Below are positions 12,006 to 23,032 of a stretch of DNA of 64,000 nucleotides, one piece after another. The stretch covers positions 194,618,601 through 194,682,600 of the forward strand of contig CM047805.1 of NCBI GenBank assembly GCA_026214975.1. Direction: 5' to 3'. The notes beneath the pieces were generated by a model that searched no databases, was not told the DNA's origin, and was given only the letters and a program-made list of their open reading frames with translations. The translations under genes were made by a program, and so were the position numbers. The stretch's first letter is position 1. Every line of letters starts with the position of its first letter. This DNA comes from Gentiana macrophylla. Its lineage: Eukaryota > Streptophyta > Magnoliopsida > Gentianales > Gentianaceae.

Positions 12006-12017
12006 TCTAGCGCCAAT
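12006..12017 (-). other. primer-binding-site-like sequence
   Basis: Directly after the LTR end (TTGTCA) the minus strand reads ATTGGCGCTAGA. The tggcgc start and position fit a tRNA primer site for a gypsy element. The exact tRNA is not certain. Confidence 0.5.
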
Positions 12018-12652
12018 TGACAATGCTGGATACCGTCTATTCAATAATCCGGGACAAATTTACTCCTCTGACAATTAAACCAAGAATAAAGAACAATGGG
12101 GATGGTTATTTGTGTTTATTTTAGACAAAGCCTGAGAGTTATTTCTCTCAAGTTTCCTACGTATCCAACGATGTAATTGGAATCAAATCTTTCGTAGTTC
12201 CTTTGGGATTAATTATATAGGAGGCGTCTCGCATATTTCTTGTTCTACAAGTATTAGGGTTTATTTCTTAACCCTTAAGGATTATTATGTGTGAATCCCT
12301 TTGATTTAGGGAAAATCATTATTATATTTAATTGACAGGATCAACGTCCTGATATCATTGAATTCTTTCCATGTTTATCCTATTATATAGGCACGCGTTT
12401 AAATATCGAATAAGGAAAGCTCTACCCGACTCGCATTGAGCTCCCCAGGTCATCTCGACTTGACCTGCGTTTCCTAACCTCCGTTAGAACCGAGCCGACC
12501 TGCGGTGGTCTTGTTCGGAAGGACGGGAAGAAGCCTGTTCTGCTAATCGGTATGGGGCCCATGGCCTTCTTATTTTATTACCTTTCTCTCTCTTTATTTA
12601 TTAGGCAGTCATTCTCTGAAACGCGTGGCAAGGGCTAATCCGACCCTCATCA
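12018..12652 (-). repeat. LTR of the Tat-like element, block A (635 bp)
   Basis: On the minus strand it starts TGATGAGGGTCGGATTAGCC and ends CATTGTCA (TG...CA), followed by a primer-site-like sequence and the gag start codon, so it is the 5' LTR of a minus-strand element. The matching LTR in block B is split by a CACTA insertion (55600-55939 and 60429-60721). No 3' LTR partner was found in the window. Confidence 0.75.
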
Positions 12653-13207
12653 ATGTATACTTTAGCATTTTGTCATTTTTACAATTATTTGCCTTTCAAA
12701 AAACATCATATAATCATCGAAGTACAGGAATATTGGATGTCATAAATTGTAAAAACATTATCAACATCTGTAGGCGGCAGCTTCTAAATTACATTTCAAT
12801 ATTGTATCACTTAATATGGTAGATTCAAAAAAGAGCATGACAAAAAACACGAAATATTCCAAAAAAAAATTCATGGGTTATATTATTCATTTGACAATTC
12901 CTATGAAAAATTATGGTACAACTCCGACAACTTTAGCTAGCTTTCAGAGGTTAAAATATTACTACACCATAACAAAATCCAGATATATGTAGTCATGGTA
13001 AACACAAGAACCTATTAAAACTTATACACAAGAAACACAAATATGCCTTCCATAGTGATCTAGAGGGGCAAAGCATTTAATGGAGTTTATAGCATATAGA
13101 TGACAATTCACGACAAGATATATACTACAAAAGTTTATCTGTTTTGATATTATTATTCTCGATACCTCGTGCCTCTATCGAAGGGGTGAATACTTCATAG
13201 TGTGAAT
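12653..13207. other. AT-rich non-coding part of block A
   Basis: No gene seen. It is shared with block B, where a Stowaway MITE interrupts it (empty site here at about 12791). On the minus strand it lies downstream of the copia RNase H relic and may be that element's 3' sequence. Confidence 0.4.
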
Positions 13208-13362
13208 GACTCGAACGAGAAGAAACTTAGCATGCGAAAGAGATTTGGTGAATAAATCAGCTAGTTGACCACGAGCCGAAATGTTTCTGTCAGTCACTAC
13301 ACTTGCAAGAACAAACTTGATTGCAAACAAAATGAATAACTATCTCGATGTGCTTAGTCCGT
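13208..13362 (-). pseudogene. Ty1/copia RNase H C-terminal relic (block A)
   Basis: The minus strand encodes RTKHIEIVIHFVCNQV and, after one frame change, DRNISARGQLADLFTKSLS. These are the highly conserved last motifs of plant Ty1/copia polyproteins (usual form RTKHIEIDCHFVR ... QLADIFTK). Only the end of the RNase H domain remains. The same relic is in block B at 61541-61695. Confidence 0.8.
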
Positions 13363-15577
13363 TATGAACATGGACGGAATCTTGAATTGGTGGTTTGAAG
13401 AGCTAATGAACTATATTTGTATGATCGGGTAGGCTGTATTAAGACAAGTAACAATGTTTGAGTGAATTATATAACATTTCTATATAGTTTACTGAAAATA
13501 AAAACAATTTGGGCTGCGCCCACCCTAGCCAGCCCCTAGTTCCATCACTGGGTATGAAACACGGGATTTAAGTTAACGATCCTGCACCTTAGCTACCACG
13601 ATATTCAGACTTTGTGTTAGAAGCGCAAAGAAGTTTTGTTTCGTTTGAGCTCCAAAATACTAAGGAAGAGCCAAGAAACACACGATAATTGCCAACATAT
13701 TTGCAATGAAAGTGACAACAGTCCTAATCAGTACAGCAAATTAAAACCTGTAATAGGGTTTAAAGCGTAAGACATAAGCTAGAGTCCCTATAATTAGTGA
13801 AGAACGTACGTGTTCTGCTTTCCATATGAGAATGCATAAAGACTACAGTGGTAGTTTGAAAATATAAATCTAGTCGAGACTGTCGAGTGACAGTTAGGTA
13901 TTGAAAGGTTCCTATAGTTCTTCGATTTATACGTACACCGTACGATTCCTCATTGGTGCGAGGCATGGCTTAAGATTATGCAATCCAAGTGGTTTCAAAA
14001 GTTTTTTTTTTTTTTTTTTTGAAGAGAAGTCGTTTCAAAAGTTGAATGCATAACATTGTTGTGTTAAAAAAAAAAAAAAATTTTAAAAATAGAAAAAACC
14101 TGTAGGCGTTTGGTATAACGGGAGGGTCGTGATAAAGCATTTTATTAACTTTTTTTTCAAGTATTTAATAAAACGCTTAGGTTATTAAAAAAAAGAAGTT
14201 AAAACATATATATGTGCGTGTTAATTAATTAGCTAGCTAGTTTTATTAGACCATTCTTAAAATTTGTGTTCAAAAAAATGTCCCTAAAAGCACTTATAAT
14301 AGATACTTTAAATCATTTAAAAATTAGAGGGGAAGAGGCTAGAAGGACATCAAATCTCAATAATTGGTCTTAAAAGACATCTTTCATTTTGGTGATTAGA
14401 AATGACAAAAAGATAATAGATTGACCGACATACTCATGAGGATTTTTATTTGTAATAATTTTATCCACAATCGGTAGTAAATGCTTTGACGTGTATAACA
14501 ATTTCACAACTAATGCGGATTCTAAGAATCTTCTACCGGATTTATTGCACATTTTCAAAAATCATTATACAGGATAATGTGGCGCAGATTTCTGTTTCCA
14601 TCATAAAGATATCTTGACTAAGAATTAAATACACAATCTTAAACATTTAAAAAAAATACAAAAAATTGAAGAAAAAAAATCGTATGTAATTTGTTATTGG
14701 TGGTTGATGACGTAATATCCGGATTGTTAATTTACGTCCAATAGGTATTGTTACTTTAACATCCGGAATGTTACAGTATTACCTAGCCTAAAGTAACAAT
14801 GCGATATCAATTACCTATACGTAAAGTAACAATAACTATTGGCTTTGTTACCGATGGCTTTGTTACTTTATGTTCAATAATTAGTGATTGTCGTATAGTT
14901 ACGTACGTTTGGTGTTACTTGATATAGTATAACTTTGTTTGATAAAAAATTGATGGCTTTGCTACCGTCGTTCTGAACACAGAAAATGGTCGCCACTACA
15001 CGGAATCATCTGGTAGCTGTGATCTTTTATGCAATCGTTTGAACAAACCGTCGTTCCTACAATTGTTTGATCAATTCCAAACTCGTTTCACATAATTTAC
15101 TTAGTCCGGGAGCTGTGATTGTTTTTCAATCTTTGATATAATAGCATTAAAAATGGGATATATTAATGGACAGTAACCATCTCAGCATAACGCATTAAAA
15201 GCATTTTTTTGAATAAAGGAATTAAACTTTAGATTTTTGGTAATCGTAACTGAATGTGTGTAAGTTGGTGGATATCATGGAATTTTTTTACAATTGAGTA
15301 AAAAAGGGTATTTTTGTAAGCTTACGTAGTTTATGTCCTGATTAATAATCAGTTTCCTTGGATCCTAATAAATTTATTAATCCGTCCTTCTTGGTAAAAA
15401 GCTATAAAAATTATATACTAAAGATTTCAACATTTAGTTATAGGAAAAATAGCACCGTAACAGTTACTCTATAAAATTTGATATTTGATAGAGATTTTGA
15501 TGCAAGTGTACTAAAAATACTTATAAGAAAATGACTTTTTCTTTTCAATAAATACCGTGAATATACATTTTCACAGT
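13363..15577. other. mostly unique intergenic sequence
   Basis: To about 13580 it is still block A (including gcgcccaccctagccagccc, also in block B). Beyond that it has no second copy in the window. It holds poly-T and poly-A runs (about 14001-14020 and 14067-14081) and, at about 14690-14900, several repeats of ttgttactt / aagtaacaat in both orientations that may be a degraded MITE. No gene is recognised. Confidence 0.5.
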
Positions 15578-15586
15578 TATAAATAG
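15578..15586 (+). promoter_or_regulatory. TATA box of the cysteine-rich peptide gene
   Basis: TATAAATAG is a good plant TATA box 77 bp before the start codon at 15663. A transcription start about 30 bp downstream would leave a 5' leader of about 50 nt. Confidence 0.7.
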
Positions 15587-15662
15587 ATCTCAAATCGATG
15601 TTAACACTCACAAGCATTTCATAACATACAGTAACAAAAATATATCAAATTCTAAGACTCCC

Positions 15663-16848
15663 ATGGCTTCAAAGATTTGCTTTCTGCTCATTGTTTTCAT
15701 CGCAGGTTCGTTCGAAAAATTTCTTGTCTTCCTTAAATATGCCATGCTACGGTATAGTCTAACCGTGTTGTAGTTTTTTTTAATATTTTTATTATCTATC
15801 CCCAAATGTTTAAGTTTTTGGGAGTGAGTTGATAATTCAATATGGTACCGGAATTAAAGATATCATGAAATCAAATTCTCTACCAACATTGTTTTCGTAT
15901 TTATATTGACATATCTGTTGGTAATGTAATATCATTTATATGTCTTTCTGTGATATGTGCTATAGACGGACACTTAAGAGGCATTTTGAATGTTTAACAT
16001 ATTAATTATCTACATTGAACACTTTATGTTTTTTAAATAAACAGTAATTCAACATATGGAGATTTATTGTCCATCATAGACGGACCTGGCTCAGGGGTGT
16101 TAAGCCCACCCCATTTTTATTTTTGTAGCATTAACGTATCCAACACAATTAATCATAGTTCATTAGCCAAACAAAACATTTTGATTCTGTGACTACTGCA
16201 AATTCTAAGGTGTTTTCTTAAATAAGCTTATTCAATTATTATTTTACCCAAATAAGCTCCCTTAAGAATATCAAGTCTCGTTAAACTGCTGCTTAAACCC
16301 TTTAAACCTGTAATACCCCTACACCCTCTTAAACTCGCCCTTAATACTCACCTTACACTGCTATCTAAATTGCTATTTTTTTTTATATCTTTTCTAAGAA
16401 AAGAAAAGAAAAAAAAAAAAGTTCCAGTCTCGCTTGTAGGGGTAATTTCCCCATTCTTTTTCTGTTTTTTCTTTTTCATCTGTTTAGGCAGGATCAAATC
16501 CAATGTTCTTGCTTCTGTTTCAATCCCACTACAAATGCATAGTGGATGTTGATTTCTCTTTAGTTTATAACCATAATTACAATTATTTCAGGATGCATAA
16601 TGTTTTCTGAAGTTGAGGATAACACAGTTAATGGTGAAGCAGCAACAAATGGCAATACATCGCCAAGAAAATGGGTTCAAAGCAGTTTCACTCCTATTGT
16701 CAGAAACCTTCTTGGAAAACGCATCTGTGCAAGTGCTATTGGGGATGGAACATGCATAGATGATGACGATTGCATAGAAATTGTATGCAGTTGCGTCGGA
16801 GTTTCAAAAGAGTTTGAACAATGCATAGAGTTCGATGATGCGGAGTAA
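15663..16848 (+). CDS. small secreted cysteine-rich peptide (two exons, 99 aa)
   Basis: Exon 1 is 15663-15705 and exon 2 is 16592-16848. The 886-bp intron has GT (15706) and tttcAG (16591) borders, and the start has a good context (ccATGGCt). Exon 1 and the start of exon 2 give a hydrophobic signal peptide, MASKICFLLIVFIAG, so the product should enter the secretory pathway. A polar pro-like stretch of about 45 residues follows. The C-terminal third has six cysteines spaced C-x8-C-x5-C-x4-C-x-C-x9-C, a pattern compatible with a small disulfide-knotted (knottin-like) peptide. The C-terminus is acidic. I do not recognise the family; defence, protease-inhibitor or signalling roles are all possible. 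TATA box, splice sites, stop and poly-A signal are all intact, and it is the only intact gene I see in the window. Confidence 0.72.
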
Positions 16849-16982
16849 TCTTTTCGTAACAATTGACACAACATATCTTTATGTTATTGATTATGAGTAG
16901 ACTTGTAATATCAATGAGACCTACACTGCACGTTGTGTCAATATTCGACTTGTGAACTAATATGGAGATTTGAACTTAATAT

Positions 16983-16988
16983 AATAAA
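16983..16988 (+). terminator. poly-A signal
   Basis: AATAAA lies about 135 bp after the stop codon of the cysteine-rich peptide gene, in an AT-rich 3' region. Confidence 0.55.
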
Positions 16989-17480
16989 ACTGAGCTTTCA
17001 AGTTTGTCTTTTTTTCTTATGAATTGTATCTCTTGTTATGAACGTTAGTTTGAATTGGAGAATGCATTTAATGGTGGTTTTACGGTATACAGTGTACTGA
17101 GTCGGTTGTACTATAAATGATGAGTAAGATTGTATCCCACGAGAAATCTGGTCAATTATATATCAAACTAGGTCTCGTTTCTAGTTTAGGTCAACACTAT
17201 TACTGAACGTGGTGACTTTTCAAATCGCCGGCTCTAACAACTAAAAATAACAAAACAAATAGTTTAAATAATATAAATGAGATAGAGAGACTGTGATCCG
17301 ATGAACTACTTTCTAACCCTGATTCGTATCCGGAAGTGTCTACTTTCTTACCTAACGTTCTTGGCCTATGTCGTCCCCTAATTTTTGATAACTAGACACT
17401 AATACCTCAGTTTAGCTCTCTATGTTAGATTACACATTTCGCATTTATGGATTTAAATAACCTAACACAATAATTTCTTT
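16989..17480. other. intergenic sequence
   Basis: Single-copy in the window, no gene or repeat recognised. Confidence 0.4.
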
Positions 17481-17847
17481 ATGAGACGCTCTACTCACGT
17501 TGATCCTACGATTTTTGATAGTGCTGAGGGACCGATTGAGATGATAAAGATTGCGTCGGCGTCGGATTTGCAGGGCACAACTATGATTCGGTCTACAGTG
17601 GATGATGTGATAGATGTTGATGAGCTGATGGGAGATGGTGATTCTTATGCCACTCAGCCCGGAAGTGTTTCTACTAGCGGCACTCTTGGTGGTTTTGGAT
17701 ATGTTTTGGATTCAATTGCTTATGTATCGTGTTCATTATCTTTTAATACTTTTAAATGTTTTTGGTTCCTTTCAGTATGTGTTTTTGAGTGTGCAATTTC
17801 GTTGCTTGAATACATGTTGTTTTCCTTGCCTATTAAGTTATATACAA
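17481..17847 (+). other. unidentified open reading frame before the gypsy fragment
   Basis: An ATG-started frame of 132 codons runs from 17481 to 17879. The first ~75 residues look like coding sequence (DPTIFDSAEGPIEMIKIASA, then VDDVIDVDELMGDGDSYATQ), acidic then Ser/Gly/Thr-rich. After about 17700 the translation becomes hydrophobic and low in complexity, as in an intron. It could be a host exon captured or broken by the gypsy insertion, or part of that element's region before protease. No zinc knuckle is present. I cannot assign a family. Confidence 0.35.
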
Positions 17848-18374
17848 GTAGGAGGTTTACTTGTGTCTGCTTTGTTTGACACTGGTGCTTCAAACACGTT
17901 TGTGTCAACTAAGGTAGCCGAGCAACTTAGGATGCCTTTTGGAAAGTTAAGGAAGTCCTTAAAGATTAATACCCTGTTAGGAATGTCTTCTAAGGTTGTT
18001 CAGATTGTTCCTCAATGCAAGATACAAGTTGGTAAGTACAGATGTGAACATGATCTGATTGTGTTGGATTTCTCAGGTTTTGACGTCATTCTAGGAATGG
18101 ATTGGTTGTCAAAGAATCATGTACATTTAGATTGCAAGGATAAGAAGGTGACGTTCAAAGAACCAGGCAAATCTTCTATCACTTTTCAGGGTAATGCCAA
18201 GAATTCAAGTGTTAGGAATTATCCAATAATTTTTGCACTTAAGGCGGTCAAGACAATTCAAGCAGGATGCGATGCTTTGTTGTTTTTAATGGTTGATACA
18301 TCGAAGAATTTGCCAAAGTTAAAAGATATCCCTTTAGTGAATGAGTTCCCTGATGTGTTTCAAGAAGAGTTACC
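17848..18374 (+). pseudogene. Ty3/gypsy chromovirus-type protease, 5' part of a split pol
   Basis: The frame encodes an aspartic protease that would process the retroelement polyprotein. The catalytic motif is LFDTGASNTFVS (Asp at 17878-17880), followed by FDVILGMDWLSKNHVHLDC and the linker into reverse transcriptase (EFPDVFQEELP). At 18374 the reading frame is cut by the copia composite and resumes at 35569 ([11 protein letters not shown]) after one copy of the TTACC target duplication. Gag and the 5' LTR are absent, so it is truncated upstream as well. Confidence 0.85.
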
Positions 18375-19830
18375 TGTTGGATCGTATATGCGCACTAATA
18401 TATCCTAGAGGGGGGGTGAATAGGATATATATACCCTTTTTAAGTTTTTCTCAATAGTTTTTCAACTTTTATTAAGTCTTTTAATTAAACACGGAGTTCC
18501 AACTACTTAGGAAGCTGTTAGACCAAATTAGGCGGAAGAGCTAACCGGTTAACGTGTTGTTCCTAAGGTACTAGGTGATCAAGTTATATATATTACTTTA
18601 CTTTTAATTGAGTTATCCAAATAAGTTAATGTGAAGGTAAATTACCAGTCATTCTAATGGCTAATTATTGACTTAGGTGATACTAATCAAGGGATAGATA
18701 ACACCGATAATTAATTTCGATAATGCTCAATTAATTATATGATTATCAATAGACTTCAACCACTTATGTAATCGAATGAATGCGGCATATCAACTTTGTC
18801 AAGGATTGATTCTAATTTAAGCAAATCGAAGTGCATCAATGTGATTTACTTGAGTTATATTAACATAGTATAATGTTTATACAAGATTACAAAGATTTGC
18901 AATGGTGGTAGGTCAAGTTTGTATCAACACAACAAAAATGAATGTGCAAACTATCTCTGTGTTCTCGAAATCTGCGGTATATTAATATCTCGACTCGGCG
19001 AGTTTATCCAACACAATTTAGACAATAGCAAAGCGGATGTGTCAATGAGCCGTGATAAGCAAGTATAAGGGAGATTAACTTGTTCCTTAATGTTAGGTAT
19101 ATCCCAAAAGGTGTTAATGAAAAAAGAAGGTTGATTTACTAATATTCAAAGAGAGTGTCCGGATTTGATATGCGGCAGGATGTATTTACTGGAAGTGTTT
19201 GTAGAGGATGCACTCAACTTAATAGCTTAATTCAGGTGATACACTAATCAATTAATCGATTTAAGCACATAAAGATATGTTTTTAACTTGATTAGCTAAT
19301 CATGCACACCTAAGTGTTTATCACATAAATCACCACACACAGATTTCCACTATACTTTCAGTTAAATACAATTATAACAATCTTCAGGTCAAAAGATAAA
19401 ATACAAGATGAAACGGTATTCTGACTTGTTAAACCTTTAGATCACACTGTAGTGACTGAAACTTAATCACAACTGTGACACACGGTAAGTTTCAATCACA
19501 GTTCTTTTTCTAAAGTTTAACACAACAGAATAAAATACAACCTCGGTATTTATTCAATCAAATACTAAAACAAAAGACACGGTTTGAAATTAGTACTTTG
19601 AAAGCAATAAATAAAAAACGCGAACTTACTGACAATGAATCACACAGATTCAGATTGTGAGAGGAACGGTGCAACTGTCACCTGGAAACGAACCAAGGAA
19701 CAATCCAAGTCCTATCCAGTTCCAGAAGCAATCCCACAATCAACGGCAAACAATTTACAAAATACAAGGATATTTTTAGTATTGAGAAAATGTTTGATCA
19801 GCTTAGTTAGCTTGATCAGTTTGTTGTCTT

Positions 19831-19844
19831 TGGGTTTATATAGA
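19831..19844 (-). promoter_or_regulatory. LTR promoter TATA box
   Basis: The minus strand reads TCTATATAAACCCA. Identical copies are at 26559-26572 and 33286-33299 in LTRs 2 and 3. Position within the LTR fits the U3/R border. Confidence 0.6.
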
Positions 19845-20337
19845 CAGTGTAATGCAAAATGTAGTGGCTGTGTATTATATGAGATGACTTGGAATACTAA
19901 ATGACATACATAGTAAGTTGTAATGTATTTAATCTAGAAAGACTTATGCCATGTAACTAGGTGATAGACTTTTCTTCGAGAAAGATATTTTTTTTTATTT
20001 TAAATTTCAAGTCATTCAATAATTAAGCATTCTAAGCAAGCGATTAATCTTTTTCGAGGTTACTTTATTGTGGTAAATAAATATTTGAATTTCACAATAT
20101 TTCAAAAATTAGGTTTCTTATACATACAACTAATCTTTTTCAGGATATATTTATTAGAGAAAATAGCATTAGATTGAAACAAAGAACAATTTTATATATA
20201 TGATTAATTATATAACTTTTATCGCAGTAGCATTTTATGTGGTTCAGTCAATTGTACATGCCTATATATATGTGTGGATGCAACTAAGTGAAGTGAATAG
20301 TCAACATAAACCCAAAGTGATAAGTGTAGTTTTGTTC

Positions 20338-20377
20338 GAGTGTGATATAGACATAGAGGTAGATCTATATCACACTC
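20338..20377. repeat. perfect 14-bp hairpin in LTR 1
   Basis: GAGTGTGATATAGA pairs with TCTATATCACACTC around a 12-base loop. It is kept intact in LTR 2 (27063-27102) and LTR 3 (33797-33836) even where surrounding bases differ. Palindromes in U3 are known in Sireviruses. Confidence 0.85.
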
Positions 20378-22098
20378 TCCGATGGGACATCTGACTCGAT
20401 TGATTAATCAAATATATTCTTGATTTCATTAAATTAATAAGTCATTTTCGTCTTGTTTGTTAATGTTGTCAAACATTAAACTAATCTGAAAATAACACAT
20501 AATTTAAATCATAAATCGAGATAATCAAATTGACTTTATCAAATATGTGTAGAGAATAATTGAGTCATTCATCGAATTATGGATTTCGATTTCCTCACTT
20601 ATTCGAGACATGACTTTGGGATTAAGAATGAAAAATAAAATAAGTCATACCTGTTTCACCTTTCAAAAATCGGGTCAAACAATCGGTGGTCGGGTTAATA
20701 GAGCGACAATTGGACAATGAATCGGGTTTGAACCGAGTCGGAAACGCTTTAGTCAATGAGCCACTTAAGCGTCTGAATTGAAGATTGAAGCAACCAAACG
20801 ACGAAGGCTTCATCGAGAGCTCATCAATGATGGAGCGGAGTTCCAAGATTGACGAAAGGTCAATCCTTTACTCTATTCGACATCGGACGTTTCACCATGG
20901 TTGAAAAAGCACACTTACCATTGAAGAAGTAGACTTGAAGACTTTTGACCGGAAAGGTCAAACCTTTATCTCGATTTGTGGTAGGTTTTGCATCATCGAC
21001 AACATGCAACAGATTCAAGGTATCACCTCACCAACCTGAGTGGCTGCGTCACCGTTGAGATGTGATTTTCGAAGCAAGAATCATTCAAATGATCGATTGA
21101 AGACTTCATCGAAGACCCAGGAAGTCTTCTCAGCAATTTTGAAAATGATTCAAGGAAGAAGGAACGTTTGAAGAGCGGATTCAAAGCATAAGGGAGTAAA
21201 TCGAGATATGAGCATTGAATTTCTCCGAGAAATTAATGGAGATGAGATGGAGCGGTTTCGGAGGAGGAACAAAACGGTTTGACTGAAGGTTTCAATGAGT
21301 AGATATATGAAGAAGGTTTGTCGAATTTGAGGTTTGAGATAACCGGAAATAGAAACAGCTGGGAGTGAAAGGTTCATTGTCTGAAGGTGGATTAATGGAG
21401 GAAAAAGATGGTTTCAAGAGAGAATGAGGTGGAGAGGAGCGGCAGAATGAGTATAGTGGGAAGGCTGCTGACTTTTGTTATATATTGGATTAGGTTTTTT
21501 TGAGAATATATTTGATGTTAGTATAAGGCTGGTGAATAAAAGGGCCGAAATAGTGGGGCCAAGTACTAACCATAGATACCGAGATCCAAATGTGTATTAT
21601 GTAAGAGTAAAGGGCCGAACTGATTTTATGAAAAATAGGCCGATTAAAATTGTGATATGGTTTAATGGGCATTTTATTGAATTAACAGTGAAGTGCCTGC
21701 AATGTAACATGCAATATTAGTCCATACACATATATAATGATCCATAAACTATATATATAATGTATATGCATTAAAATAACTTATATTATAGCAAGACATT
21801 ATTATAGTTTGCAAAGTATAATACCATAATAAAATATTAGGATATATCATTAATATATGTACGACACGTATTGTTGACAAAGCATTATATCATAGTATTG
21901 AGATTGATTCTTATATAATAGCATTTCTACAAGACAATGAACTTATAGTGATGTTATCGAAAATATCATTTATTACATGAAAACTGAATGTTTATGTATG
22001 GTGTATCGTGGAAAATACAACACATTAATAGATGAGTGATACTAAAAAGATTTAATCAAATGAGAGATGTGAAAATTAATCAACCATTTCACAACAAT

Positions 22099-22290
22099 TC
22101 TCCCCCTTTGATTCATTTTCACAATTACTTATATTAAAGCTTTTAAGGATCGATAATAGTGCTCACCCTAAAACTAAGCTCCCCCTTAATACGAGCTTAA
22201 GTGTTTTATAACATGAAGAAGGGTTCTGTTATTTATATCATTATCGCTCCCCCTTACTAAAAGCTTTATAACTCTTTTCTCCCCCTTAAT
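22099..22290 (-). other. multiple polypurine tracts, internal region 1
   Basis: The minus strand carries AAAGGGGGAGA next to the LTR (22099-22109) and three more AAGGGGGAG-type tracts at about 22179-22187, 22247-22255 and 22279-22287. The tract next to the LTR primes plus-strand synthesis. Repeated purine tracts before the 3' LTR are a described trait of Sireviruses. Confidence 0.8.
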
Positions 22291-23032
22291 TTGAAAATTA
22301 ATCAAACATTCATTTATTGGAGAAAAATAAAATAACAGAGTTGTAGAGAGACTTCCTATTAAATTGATGCAATAATTAATCAGAATTGAATTTGTGATGA
22401 CAAGTGAGCTAATGCCAGGGAATGTATGCATATATTGAAATAACTTCTTTAATATTATAGGCCGTAAAAGTAGACAAAAAGTAATATAAGCCAAGGCTAT
22501 GTTAAGGAAACTTCCCTGACTAAATTTTGGTAATATGAAGACTTTTGAAAGAGAACTTCCACTTGATCATTCAACAATTAATGCAACAGCATCGTTGATG
22601 GAGCAGAATCAAGGATATGGTTATTGGCTTCTCCTGAATACTGTGCCAACAGGTTGAGTGTCTGCATTTTCAAGATTGCATTTACACTAGATCAAACATT
22701 GATTCAGCACCATAAGTCATTGAGGATTGAAACTTTTCATCACAGTCAAGAATATAGAGCCAGTTTCGAGGTTGGCCGGAACAGGCCAGACATTTAATCC
22801 ACCAGAGACCCAAACACACAGCATAGAGAAGCATGACCATAAAAGCTTTCCTCGATTCAGCATCGAACTTTGCTGCATCTTGACCATAGACAGACCAGAG
22901 TTGAAGGTCAAGCTATTGGTTTGCTCTTCATGGGAGAAACATCAATGAGCCACTACCAAGAGAGTTTTGATACACAGTGAAATGATTCCATTTGTGTGAC
23001 TGCAAAATAAAATGCATAGCATATGGTCCCCT

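Larger units (their letters stand above)
767..13580. repeat. duplicated segment, copy A
   Basis: From about 767 (tgtgtttggttttggatc) to about 13580 this matches 37671-61914 in the same orientation and order once later insertions are removed. Subtracting the Helitron and Stowaway leaves about 8.8 kb here, and the equivalent subtraction in copy B gives nearly the same length. Agreement by eye is roughly 95% with small indels. No terminal repeats or target duplication are visible at the ends, so this looks like a segmental duplication of old transposon remains rather than a single transposon. Confidence 0.85.
18375..22096 (-). repeat. copia LTR 1 (3722 bp)
   Basis: Ends are TGTTGG at 18375 and CAACA at 22096 (plus strand). 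On the minus strand, where the element is transcribed, a TATA box (TCTATATAAACCCA, plus 19831-19844) would give U3 of about 2.25 kb and R-U5 of about 1.4 kb. A 14-bp perfect hairpin lies at 20338-20377. This is the 3' LTR in element orientation. It is much longer than usual for copia. Confidence 0.9.

Noticed and set aside
767..13580. A single large transposon defining the duplicated block
   Set aside because: No terminal repeats, target duplication or Helitron-type ends at either boundary of either copy.
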